DNA from: Cyclobacteriaceae bacterium
GTDB taxonomy: Bacteria; Bacteroidota; Bacteroidia; Cytophagales; Cyclobacteriaceae
Reading direction: 5' to 3'
Length of the DNA: 64,000 bases
Assembly (NCBI GenBank): GCA_028281285.1
Contig: JANQKF010000029.1
Coordinates: 1-64,000 of the forward strand
Positions 1 to 8,442 of the stretch are shown piece after piece. The position numbers were made by a program, and so were the translations under genes. The stretch's first letter is position 1, and every line of letters begins with the position of its first letter. Below the pieces are notes generated by a model that worked only from the letters and a program-made list of their open reading frames with translations, made no database searches and was not told the origin of the DNA.

Positions 1-121
1 CAAGACATTGACCATCGTCACGCTAACAGAGAATATTTTCAATTTCACCTTCACCTTTGCAGGTACCGGTGGAATAGCAAATGGAATAGCAGGCAATTAC
101 AATATCACAGTCGTGAAATAG
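1..121 (+). CDS. C-terminal fragment of a CDS entering from the left edge (ends ...GIAGNYNITVVK*)
   Basis: Open frame from base 2 to a TAG at 119-121; overlaps the 3' end of the convergent NRDE gene by about 17 bp. Confidence 0.55.
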   Translation, partial: KTLTIVTLTENIFNFTFTFAGTGGIANGIAGNYNITVVK

Positions 122-806
122 AAGGATTCAAAAGGTCTTCATAGACCATTGAAAATAGTTGACTTTTTTGAATAGAGGTGATACTTACTGTTTTTAAGTT
201 ATCACCTCTTTTCATTACAAAGTCATTCCATAGGTCACCCTGTCCTCCCTTTTTGTGAAAGTCGATGATTTCCTCCTGATCGAACTCATGGTGTTCATTT
301 AACCAGGTGTCAAACCAACCTGCCCGTTGATCTGCAATTTCCTTCGGGTAGAGCGTAGACGATGACCAAATCTGGGGAATGTCGTTAGGGAATTCTTTAA
401 AGGAAAGCTCTTTTTCATCCCATCGTATCTCAAAGATTCTTGTTCCAGGCGTAGAATCAAGTACGATCAATGTAAAGGGCTCAATCCCCTCAAAGTCGAA
501 TGAATCCCGGAATGAGTGAACATCATTCAATTCAAAAAAATCCAGGACCATTACACCTCTGCTCAAGCGGTAAGGTGGCAGATGTTTGTGTTTTTCAAAG
601 GCTCCATTCAACAAACATAGAGTAAACCTTTTTTTATCGGTGGCGATCCATGTTCCTCCTGCCAAGGGATCTTTCGGAAAATAAATTGTCTTGCCGTGAA
701 TTTCATACCCTTTAGGATGAGCAGCAGCCCTTAATGGAGTTTCATCACGATTTGAAGTAAGGATGTAGCTACTTTCGCCTGTTGGCAGAAAGGTTACTGT
801 GCACAT
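105..806 (-). CDS. NRDE (TANGO2-like) family protein
   Basis: N-terminus MCTVTFLP...LTSNRDE with the NRDE signature. Confidence 0.85.
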   Translation of the reverse strand: MCTVTFLPTGESSYILTSNRDETPLRAAAHPKGYEIHGKTIYFPKDPLAGGTWIATDKKRFTLCLLNGAFEKHKHLPPYRLSRGVMVLDFFELNDVHSFRDSFDFEGIEPFTLIVLDSTPGTRIFEIRWDEKELSFKEFPNDIPQIWSSSTLYPKEIADQRAGWFDTWLNEHHEFDQEEIIDFHKKGGQGDLWNDFVMKRGDNLKTVSITSIQKSQLFSMVYEDLLNPSISRL

Positions 807-1309
807 TCTGAATCTCGCTGGTATTTAATGGTGGAATAAGCGATGCCAAAACCTTCAGGAACCGTAATTGTATTGAAGTCACTTAACAACGCTATTTTGA
901 TTATGGCCATATGATGTACCGCGTGTTCGATATTGTATTGAAGCTCACGATAGTATGTAGTGGTGAATGAAATTGGATCTTCCTTGTCAATACTGTAGTT
1001 GGCAGACATTTCAATTGGGCGGTCCGATTTAATATTCAGAATCTCGGTGCATAGTGCAGTCATCTTTTCTATGGACATCACCCGATTCTCCTCCAATACT
1101 TTATCATGAGATCGTTTGTCGTAGTTCACCGTACCAGTTTCATTACCTATCATCATCAAATCATAGAATTCGATGATGTGTCTAATATGCTTTCCAATGG
1201 AATTATCAGACAAAATACTCAAGGGACGACTAAAATTTTCGTCAGTCATCTGCTTGCAGACGCCTACCAGCTGGGTAAGAATATCAACGGAAATTTGCTG
1301 TAATTGCAT
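794..1309 (-). CDS. DinB-like family protein
   Basis: Four-helix DinB-like sequence with spaced His (HIRHIIEF, EHAVHHMAII); overlaps the NRDE gene start. Confidence 0.65.
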   Translation of the reverse strand: MQLQQISVDILTQLVGVCKQMTDENFSRPLSILSDNSIGKHIRHIIEFYDLMMIGNETGTVNYDKRSHDKVLEENRVMSIEKMTALCTEILNIKSDRPIEMSANYSIDKEDPISFTTTYYRELQYNIEHAVHHMAIIKIALLSDFNTITVPEGFGIAYSTIKYQRDSECAQ

Positions 1310-1453
1310 TAATGGGGGCTTAGGTATACAGTTTTAAGGTAGAATAATAACCAAATGTACCAATTAATCCAATAAAAGGTTACTCTTCGGAGAACCAATC
1401 AAGTAAGATTGAAGCCAGATCAATGCTCAAGAGTATTCAAATCAGTTCAATAC

Positions 1454-1924
1454 CTACTTTTTTATAATTGTTTTCCACTCGTTGTCGGCACTGGTCAGAA
1501 GCTTTACCTCATTCCTGTTCCATTTTTTCAACGTGTTCGTGAAGTTGAAATTGTAGAATAGAAAAAGCCGTCCATCCACAACTTTGAAGGTTTCAGGATC
1601 AATTCTCACCTTGTCGCCATCGGCCATTGCATAGGCACAATAACCTCCATATTCGGGCTCATATTTTCGAGGCTCTTTCTCGAAAAGAGCCTTATTCTTT
1701 TGACTGGAAAATCTATACGTGATACCATTATGCACTGATGTGATACTGGAAGAACCCTCAATAGCTTTATTCTCGGTAAAATAAGCAACCGGATCGTAGC
1801 CCTGAATGGCCAATCCATTTTTTAAGTTATAGTGAGATTTAGAATAGTCCTTTAGATTCTGCCCTTGTAGAGATAGGCTAAACGCACATGTAAGCATAAT
1901 GGCAAAAACTGTTATCGCTCTCAT
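1454..1924 (-). CDS. YHS domain-containing secreted protein
   Basis: Signal peptide plus GYDPVAYFTENKA...YGGYCAYAMADG. Confidence 0.8.
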   Translation of the reverse strand: MRAITVFAIMLTCAFSLSLQGQNLKDYSKSHYNLKNGLAIQGYDPVAYFTENKAIEGSSSITSVHNGITYRFSSQKNKALFEKEPRKYEPEYGGYCAYAMADGDKVRIDPETFKVVDGRLFLFYNFNFTNTLKKWNRNEVKLLTSADNEWKTIIKK

Positions 1925-2060
1925 TGTTTTGATTCTTTGTCTAAATATAACTGCAATACAAGACGTAAGTTGTCACGTTACTATCACGAAATTCTAAAAA
2001 ATTATTCCTCACATCTCTGGTCATAATTTACGATATTTCGGGAATTAAGAATCTGATTCT

Positions 2061-3938
2061 ATGCCCGAATTTGCCGACTCAAGCCAGGCAATGCTTTCTT
2101 ATTTCACCGTGGAAAGAGCATTGGCTTCTATTTTTTGGATGGATAAATCAGGAATGATCCATCATGCAAATCAAACTGCATGCGACCACTATGGCTACTC
2201 AAAGGAAGAGTTTGCCGGGATGTCTTTATTTGACCTGAATAGGAATTTCAATCCAGATAATTTCCCGGTGATCTGGAATCGTATCGAAAAAGAAAAGCGG
2301 TTTTCATTGGAATCGACTCATTGGAAAAAGGATGGGACGGAGATTCCTGTAGAAATCTTCGTTAACTACATTGAATTTGAGGGAGTCGCTTACAATTGTA
2401 GTTTCGTTTTGAACATTTCTGAACGAAAAAGAAAAGAGAAATTATTGCATTCGGTTTCTCAGGGGACTGCTTCTGCTTTTGGACAAGATTTCTTCAAAGT
2501 TCTGGTTACTCAAATCGCCAATGCCCTCGATGTTAAATATGTCATTGTCACAGAGTGCGCAAATAACTTGAAAACACGGCTACGCACGCTCGCTTATGTT
2601 AAGGATATGGAAATAAGCGAGAATGTAGAGTATGATACAGAAGGCACTCCTTGTCGTGTAATCATGGAATCAGGTGAGGATTTCTACCAAAAACTTAGGG
2701 TCGAAGAAGATTTTGAAAAGGAAGAGGGTATTGAAGGGTATTATGGAGTACCAATTAAATCCAGTGAGGGGGATACAATCGGGCATATCGCTCTGCTAAA
2801 TGATCATGAACTTAGCGTAACAGATGAGGAAAAGGACATTTTGAGCATATTTGCCGACAGGGCGGGCGTAGAAATCGAACGGAAAATTGCCAATGAGCGA
2901 TTGGTGAATGCCTTGGATGAAGTAGAGCAGCTCAAGGATCGATTGGAAGCTGAGAATACGTATTTGCAGCAGGAGATAAAATTGGAGCATAATTTTGAGG
3001 AAATTATTAGTCAGAGTCCTCGATTTAAAAAAGTGCTTGGTCAAGTAGAACAGGTTGCCAGTACAGACGCGACAGTTCTGGTGTTGGGAGAATCAGGAAC
3101 AGGAAAAGAGCTTCTGGCCAGGGCAATTCACAACATCAGCAATAGAAAGGAAAGGCCATTGGTAAAAGTAAATTGCGCTGCACTACCGGCCAACCTAATT
3201 GAAAGTGAGTTGTTTGGTCACGAAAAGGGCGCTTTTACTGGGGCTGTGGCTCGGAAAACCGGACGATTTGAGCTTGCGGATGGGGGAACACTTTTTCTTG
3301 ATGAGGTAGGAGAGTTACCTCTTGAAGTACAATCAAAATTGTTGAGAGCCTTACAAGAAGGAGAAATTGAGCGTGTAGGAGGTAGCTCTACAATCAATGT
3401 CGATGTAAGGATTATTGCAGCGACCAACCGACATCTTGAAGGTGAAGTGGAGGAGGGAAACTTCCGGCCTGATCTCTTCTATAGACTTAATGTGTTCCCA
3501 ATTCAGAGCATACCTCTCAGAGAACGTAAGGAAGATATTGGCCTGCTTGTGAGACATTTTGCGGATAAATTTGGTACCAAGATTGGTAAGCGAATCACAA
3601 CTATTCCCAAGAGAGCGATCAATTCACTACGGGATTACAACTGGCCCGGAAATATTCGCGAATTGGAAAATGTGATAGAGAGAGCGGTAATTCTAAGTCC
3701 TTCAAATAAGCTTGAACTTGGAGATTGGATTCCCAAAAAAGTCATCAAAGAGAAGAAAGCGAGTTTCCAAACCTTGGAAAGCTATGAACGAGACTATATA
3801 CTCACGGTACTTCAGGAAACGTCTTGGAGAGTTAGTGGGCCCAAAGGTGCAGCCAACATTCTTGGGATGAAACCTACCACATTGGAATCAAGAATGAAAA
3901 AGCTTGGAATCGAGAGGGGTTCAGAGCAATTTGCCTAA
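2061..3938 (+). CDS. Sigma-54-dependent transcriptional activator with PAS, GAF, AAA+ and Fis-type HTH
   Basis: [15 protein letters not shown] Walker A, GAFTGA sigma-54 contact loop, [10 protein letters not shown]-terminal HTH ([25 protein letters not shown]); N-terminal PAS and GAF-like regions. Confidence 0.93.
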   Translation: MPEFADSSQAMLSYFTVERALASIFWMDKSGMIHHANQTACDHYGYSKEEFAGMSLFDLNRNFNPDNFPVIWNRIEKEKRFSLESTHWKKDGTEIPVEIFVNYIEFEGVAYNCSFVLNISERKRKEKLLHSVSQGTASAFGQDFFKVLVTQIANALDVKYVIVTECANNLKTRLRTLAYVKDMEISENVEYDTEGTPCRVIMESGEDFYQKLRVEEDFEKEEGIEGYYGVPIKSSEGDTIGHIALLNDHELSVTDEEKDILSIFADRAGVEIERKIANERLVNALDEVEQLKDRLEAENTYLQQEIKLEHNFEEIISQSPRFKKVLGQVEQVASTDATVLVLGESGTGKELLARAIHNISNRKERPLVKVNCAALPANLIESELFGHEKGAFTGAVARKTGRFELADGGTLFLDEVGELPLEVQSKLLRALQEGEIERVGGSSTINVDVRIIAATNRHLEGEVEEGNFRPDLFYRLNVFPIQSIPLRERKEDIGLLVRHFADKFGTKIGKRITTIPKRAINSLRDYNWPGNIRELENVIERAVILSPSNKLELGDWIPKKVIKEKKASFQTLESYERDYILTVLQETSWRVSGPKGAANILGMKPTTLESRMKKLGIERGSEQFA

Positions 3939-3946
3939 ATCAGTTA

Positions 3947-3964
3947 TTCACGATATTTCGTGAA
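3947..3964. promoter_or_regulatory. Palindrome TTCACGATATTTCGTGAA, candidate activator/operator site
   Basis: 7-bp arms TTCACGA/TCGTGAA; core CGATATTTCG also occurs at 2031-2040 upstream of the activator gene. Confidence 0.45.
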
Positions 3965-4055
3965 ACAGAAACTTTATTTGTCGCCCATCTTACGAATTTT
4001 ATGTCATTCCGCATTCTAATCGAGGAATGTCAGTAGAATATCAAATGCAAAATCC

Positions 4056-4098
4056 AATATCCTGATATTTCATAAAATTCCCGATATATCAGGATATT
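4056..4098. promoter_or_regulatory. Inverted repeat AATATCCTGATAT...ATATCAGGATATT, candidate upstream activating sequence
   Basis: Perfect 13-bp arms (4056-4068, 4086-4098), 17-nt spacer, about 100-130 bp upstream of the -24/-12 match. Confidence 0.45.
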
Positions 4099-4181
4099 TG
4101 AATGTGATAATTTCGTGATAATTTCAAAAATGAATTTTTAATCATTTGATTATCAGTAAGTTGAATTTTAAAATTCAAAAC

Positions 4182-4196
4182 TGGCACAAGTCTTGT
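4182..4196 (+). promoter_or_regulatory. Putative sigma-54 (-24/-12) promoter TGGCACAAGTCTTGT
   Basis: Matches TGGCAC-N5-TTGC except for the last base; GG-N10-GT spacing is correct. Confidence 0.6.
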
Positions 4197-4323
4197 CTTT
4201 TAAAGGACAGTTTCGCAGACGGTGAGATGGAAAGTAGTAGCTGTTTAAATTCAATCTTCTTTTTGAGGGATTAAGCCAATAAGAAGATATCTTAGACGGT
4301 TATTGTTCTTTGAAACGATAATT

Positions 4324-5391
4324 ATGAGGAAGAGAAAGAGATCGTTATTCTTTGTGAAGTTGTTCAATTATGAGTATTGGCCATTTTGGCTTTTCTTCTT
4401 GCCTTTAGTCCCATGGTGGGTTTATCTGGCAGTTAGAGCAAGATCGCTAACATACTTTACTGCAGCGAATCCGGGAATAGAACATGGCGGTGTATTTGGT
4501 GAGTCCAAAATTGATATACTCAATAAGATTGACCCCCAATATTTGCCTAAAACCGAATTCTTTACTTCTTCTGCCACAACCATGGAGGTGATGACTAAAA
4601 TGTCGAGTATCAATCTCGAATTTCCAGTCATACTCAAACCTAATATTGGGGAGCGTGGTAATGACGTTGAAAAGATCGATGATCAAGCTCGACTCGAAGC
4701 CTATATTCAAAACAATCAGGGTGATTTTATTCTTCAGGAATATGTTGATTTTGGAATAGAGTTGGGTGTCCTCTACTATCGGTTTCCTGACAATGGTAAA
4801 TCCGGAATTACCTCAATCGTAAAGAAGGAATTTCTAAGCGTGACAGGTGATGGTAAGTCAAGCTTAAAGGAACTGATTGATAAAAATGATAGAGGCAGAC
4901 TACAGCTGGAAAGTCTTAGTGAGAAGTTTTCAATGGACATGGTATTAAAAGAAGGAGAATACCTCAACCTTGAGCCGATTGGCAATCATTGCAGAGGCAC
5001 GAAGTTCTTGAGTGGCATGGACATGTTAAATGATCAACTGGTTCAGGTTTTTGATGAAGTATCTTCCGGAATTGATGGGTTCAACTTTGGAAGATTTGAC
5101 ATGAAGGTCAGATCCATTCCCGACTTGATGAATGGAGAAGGCATTAAGATCTTCGAGTTAAATGGAGCTACATCAGAACCCGGTCACATCTACGACCCTA
5201 AGTATTCGATCTTCAGGGCATATAGAGATGCGGCAAGTAACATGCTGATGATGATGAAAGTGAGCAAAGCCAATATGAAGAAAGGTGTTCCGGTAACTCC
5301 TTTTTTGAAAATGTGGCACTTGGTTAGAGAACATTTCAACAAGGAGAAATCTCCTGATCAAAGCTCACTCAAGCCTACATTGCAACAATGA
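4324..5391 (+). CDS. Membrane-anchored ATP-grasp protein (D-Ala-D-Ala ligase-like)
   Basis: N-terminal hydrophobic segment, then FPVILKPNIGERG, DFILQEYVDF and IKIFELNGATSEPGHIYDP ATP-grasp-like motifs; the ORF opens at 4303, ATG at 4324 seems a better start. Confidence 0.7.
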   Translation: MRKRKRSLFFVKLFNYEYWPFWLFFLPLVPWWVYLAVRARSLTYFTAANPGIEHGGVFGESKIDILNKIDPQYLPKTEFFTSSATTMEVMTKMSSINLEFPVILKPNIGERGNDVEKIDDQARLEAYIQNNQGDFILQEYVDFGIELGVLYYRFPDNGKSGITSIVKKEFLSVTGDGKSSLKELIDKNDRGRLQLESLSEKFSMDMVLKEGEYLNLEPIGNHCRGTKFLSGMDMLNDQLVQVFDEVSSGIDGFNFGRFDMKVRSIPDLMNGEGIKIFELNGATSEPGHIYDPKYSIFRAYRDAASNMLMMMKVSKANMKKGVPVTPFLKMWHLVREHFNKEKSPDQSSLKPTLQQ

Positions 5392-6014
5392 CATTTTGGC
5401 TAGTAATACAGGCGTTTGTCATCGCCACATTGATCAGCTTTGCAGGTTCGGTTCAACTAGGGCCTGTTAACTTTGGCACGATTCAGACAGCACTTAATAA
5501 GAATTTTAAAGCAGCATTACTTTTCGGTTTTGGGGGAAGTCTTCCCGAGTTATTGTACAGTGGACTCGCATTTGGTAGTTCGAGTTTGCTTGATCAATAC
5601 TCAGGTTTAGAAGTGTACCTCAAGTATTTGACAACTGCGATTTTGTTGATTTTTGGAATCGTTCTTTGGTTCCAAAAAGCTTCATCAGGTAATGAAGAAC
5701 GGTATCAGAAACCAGGGAAACAAATCTGGCTTGGAATGACTTTCGGTCTTTTCAATCCCCAGCTTTATCCCTTTTGGCTGATAGTGATCACAAACCTTCG
5801 AAGCTACAACATTGTGGTGGACGACAGCTTACCGGTTATAGTTGCCTTTGTGATAGGCACCGCAGCCGGAGCCTTCTTATTGCAGTACTTAGTAGCAGTG
5901 GTTACTACTCGCAAGAAGGAGTTTTTGTACACCAAGTTGACGAAAAACTATAACAAGGTGCTTGGCTCTATATTAATGGCCGTGGCGCTGATACAACTGA
6001 TTATAAACTTGTAA
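5388..6014 (+). CDS. LysE-family translocator
   Basis: Multi-pass protein with SFAGSVQLGPVNFGTIQTAL and GLFNPQLYPFW; ATGA overlap with the previous gene. Confidence 0.75.
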   Translation: MTFWLVIQAFVIATLISFAGSVQLGPVNFGTIQTALNKNFKAALLFGFGGSLPELLYSGLAFGSSSLLDQYSGLEVYLKYLTTAILLIFGIVLWFQKASSGNEERYQKPGKQIWLGMTFGLFNPQLYPFWLIVITNLRSYNIVVDDSLPVIVAFVIGTAAGAFLLQYLVAVVTTRKKEFLYTKLTKNYNKVLGSILMAVALIQLIINL

Positions 6015-6018
6015 TGCT

Positions 6019-6699
6019 ATGCAAAAGGAAATTAAATATTGGTACCTAAGAAATTACAACCTCTTTTCAAATCTTACTAAGGAGCAAATTCATGACCTGT
6101 CGGCCATCTCGAAATTCGTGAGGATGAAAAAGGGACAGACCATCTATTTCACAAATGATGATGTCAAAAGGATTTTCTTCCTGATCAATGGGAAAATCAA
6201 AATCTCTGAGATGGATGAGAATGGCAACGAAATGATCAAAGACATTATTCTTACCGGAGATTTGTTTGGAGAGGTGACTACCAATGCCATGAGTATGAGC
6301 CATGAATACGCTGAAATCTTATCAAGTGAGGTCATACTTTGTACGTTCACCCTCGATCAATTTGAAAAGCTAATGGAGAAGCATCCTGCACTTGCCTTGA
6401 ATTTCACCAAGAAGATGGGTGACAAACTTCGTCAATTGGAACATAGATATGCCAATCTTGTCTTTAAGGATGTGAAAGCCAGACTTGTAGACTTCATCAA
6501 GACATGGGCGGTAAAAGAAGGGAAAGAAGAAACTGAAGGAGTGACCATCAGGAACTACCTTACACACAATGAGATCGCAAGTTTGATAAGCTCTTCTCGT
6601 CAAACGGTTACTACACTAATCAATGAGCTAAAGGAAGCAGGTGCACTGACCTATTCCAGAAGCAAAATTGTAATCCCTGACCTCAGGGCACTGAGTTAA
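6019..6699 (+). CDS. Crp/Fnr family transcriptional regulator
   Basis: cNMP-binding fold (IFFLINGKIKISEMDENGNEMIKDIILTGDLFGE) and HTH (LTHNEIASLISSSRQTVTTLINELKEAG). Confidence 0.9.
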   Translation: MQKEIKYWYLRNYNLFSNLTKEQIHDLSAISKFVRMKKGQTIYFTNDDVKRIFFLINGKIKISEMDENGNEMIKDIILTGDLFGEVTTNAMSMSHEYAEILSSEVILCTFTLDQFEKLMEKHPALALNFTKKMGDKLRQLEHRYANLVFKDVKARLVDFIKTWAVKEGKEETEGVTIRNYLTHNEIASLISSSRQTVTTLINELKEAGALTYSRSKIVIPDLRALS

Positions 6700-6727
6700 G
6701 AAATTCTTCATAATAAAAATAGAATTG

Positions 6728-6750
6728 GCCGCTAATGCGGCTTTTTCTTT
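6728..6750 (+). terminator. Rho-independent terminator-like hairpin
   Basis: GCCGC-TAAT-GCGGC followed by TTTTTCTTTTT. Confidence 0.7.
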
Positions 6751-6805
6751 TTATATGCAACCTTCATATTTGGATGATTGTCTACTCTACAGAGAATAAA
6801 AGGTC

Positions 6806-7510
6806 ATGGATATGAAAACACTCAAGAAAACAACTCTCATCATTATTTTACTATTGGTTAGCACACTCGTTTTTGGTCAGGACACGGAAACCAGAGACTT
6901 GAGGTCGTTTACAGATATAAAAGTATCTGAAGGCATCGAGCTTGTTGCAGAAAAAGGAACTGAAAACTCCATCACCATCGAGACCAGACGCCTTAATCCG
7001 GAGCGAGTACTTACTGAAGTCAGAGGTGATCAGCTAAACATTCACATTGATAATTCCTGGTATCGAAGAACCCCCCGTCACAATGTAAGGGTAACCCTTA
7101 CTTATACTGAGGAACTTGAACGAATTCATGTCAATACTGCTGCTGATGCATTGTTCAAGAGCATTATAAAGAGCAAGCGATTGGACGTTTCTAGCTCGAC
7201 ATCCGGTACCATTGAGTTGCAAGCAGAAGTAGAAATTTTGGATCTCAGTGCTTCCACTTCTGGAAGAATAGAGATTGAAGGAACTGCAGAAGATTTGGAA
7301 GCGGGCGCAACCACCGGAGCTACCATATATGCCTATAATATGGAAGCTAAGGACGTTAGCGTCAGAGCAAATACAGGAGCCGATATAAGAGTTTCAGCTG
7401 AAGACTATCTGACAGGCAGAGCCGGAACAGGTGGTAGTATTTCCTATAGAGGTCGTCCGCGTACATCCATCCGAACTAATACCGGAGGAAGTATCAGAAG
7501 AGCGAATTAG
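6806..7510 (+). CDS. GIN domain (DUF2807-type) secreted beta-helix protein
   Basis: Signal peptide; RDLRSFTDIKVSEGIELVAEKG... and Ser/Thr/Gly-rich repeated beta-strand pattern. Confidence 0.75.
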   Translation: MDMKTLKKTTLIIILLLVSTLVFGQDTETRDLRSFTDIKVSEGIELVAEKGTENSITIETRRLNPERVLTEVRGDQLNIHIDNSWYRRTPRHNVRVTLTYTEELERIHVNTAADALFKSIIKSKRLDVSSSTSGTIELQAEVEILDLSASTSGRIEIEGTAEDLEAGATTGATIYAYNMEAKDVSVRANTGADIRVSAEDYLTGRAGTGGSISYRGRPRTSIRTNTGGSIRRAN

Positions 7511-7571
7511 CATTTCTGACATAGAGACCAAAATTCAGATTTATTTAATTTAGCTTCATTACATTACCGTT

Positions 7572-8045
7572 ATGAAGCTGAATCATTTTTCCCGACTTTT
7601 TAGCATTTCGCTGATTATTATAGCATCCAGTCAAATCAACTTAGTTGCACAAACTGAAGAGGCCAACGTCAAATCAGTAATTATGACTCTGTTTGATGGA
7701 ATGCGTGAAGCCGATAGTGCCAAAGTGCATTCTGTATTCATTGATGAGGTAAGTATGCAGACTATTGCTGCAAATCGTGAGGGTGAAATAATGCTTCGCA
7801 CAGGTTCGCTTGAAGACTTTCTTAAATCGGTTGGCACCCCTCATGATCAGGTTTTTGATGAAAGAATCCTGGATTATCAAATCAAGATTGACGGAGCGAT
7901 GGCCTCTGTCTGGACCCCTTACGAATTCTATTTTGGGGATAAATTCTCCCATTGCGGAGTCAACTCATTCCAACTAATGAAGAAAAAGGATCAATGGAAG
8001 ATCATATATCTTGTCGATACAAGAAGAAGGCGGGGGTGTAAATAG
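7572..8045 (+). CDS. Secreted NTF2/SnoaL-like protein
   Basis: Signal peptide; VKSVIMTLFDGMREADSAKVHSVF ... QWKIIYLVDTRRR. Confidence 0.65.
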   Translation: MKLNHFSRLFSISLIIIASSQINLVAQTEEANVKSVIMTLFDGMREADSAKVHSVFIDEVSMQTIAANREGEIMLRTGSLEDFLKSVGTPHDQVFDERILDYQIKIDGAMASVWTPYEFYFGDKFSHCGVNSFQLMKKKDQWKIIYLVDTRRRRGCK

Positions 8046-8442
8046 GGGTTTTCTTGAGAAGATTATTTGGGTGCTTCTTTAAATAGCTATAGGTAATTCT
8101 GTACTATATTCACCTCCTTTTTTTCCATCCTAACTTTCACACCCTGTGTTGTGCTAGCGACAAACAATATCCTTTGCAATTTGTTGCTTTGAAAATTACC
8201 TCGACTCTCAAGTTGTTTATGAAAGTGGATAATTCTTGTCCTTAATTTGAGAGGGATTATATTGCTATGAACGGTCGAATCCCGTTAAGAGCGAAAAAAT
8301 CTCGAAAATTGGATTAACCACTCACTGCAATTATTTACCGTCCTCGTTTGATGCAACCGTTTGCGGAATCTGTCTTGTTTGATGCTTGATTGCCTTCAAC
8401 TAAGTTGCGTCAATGAGTTTTTACAATTATTAAACGGGATTT

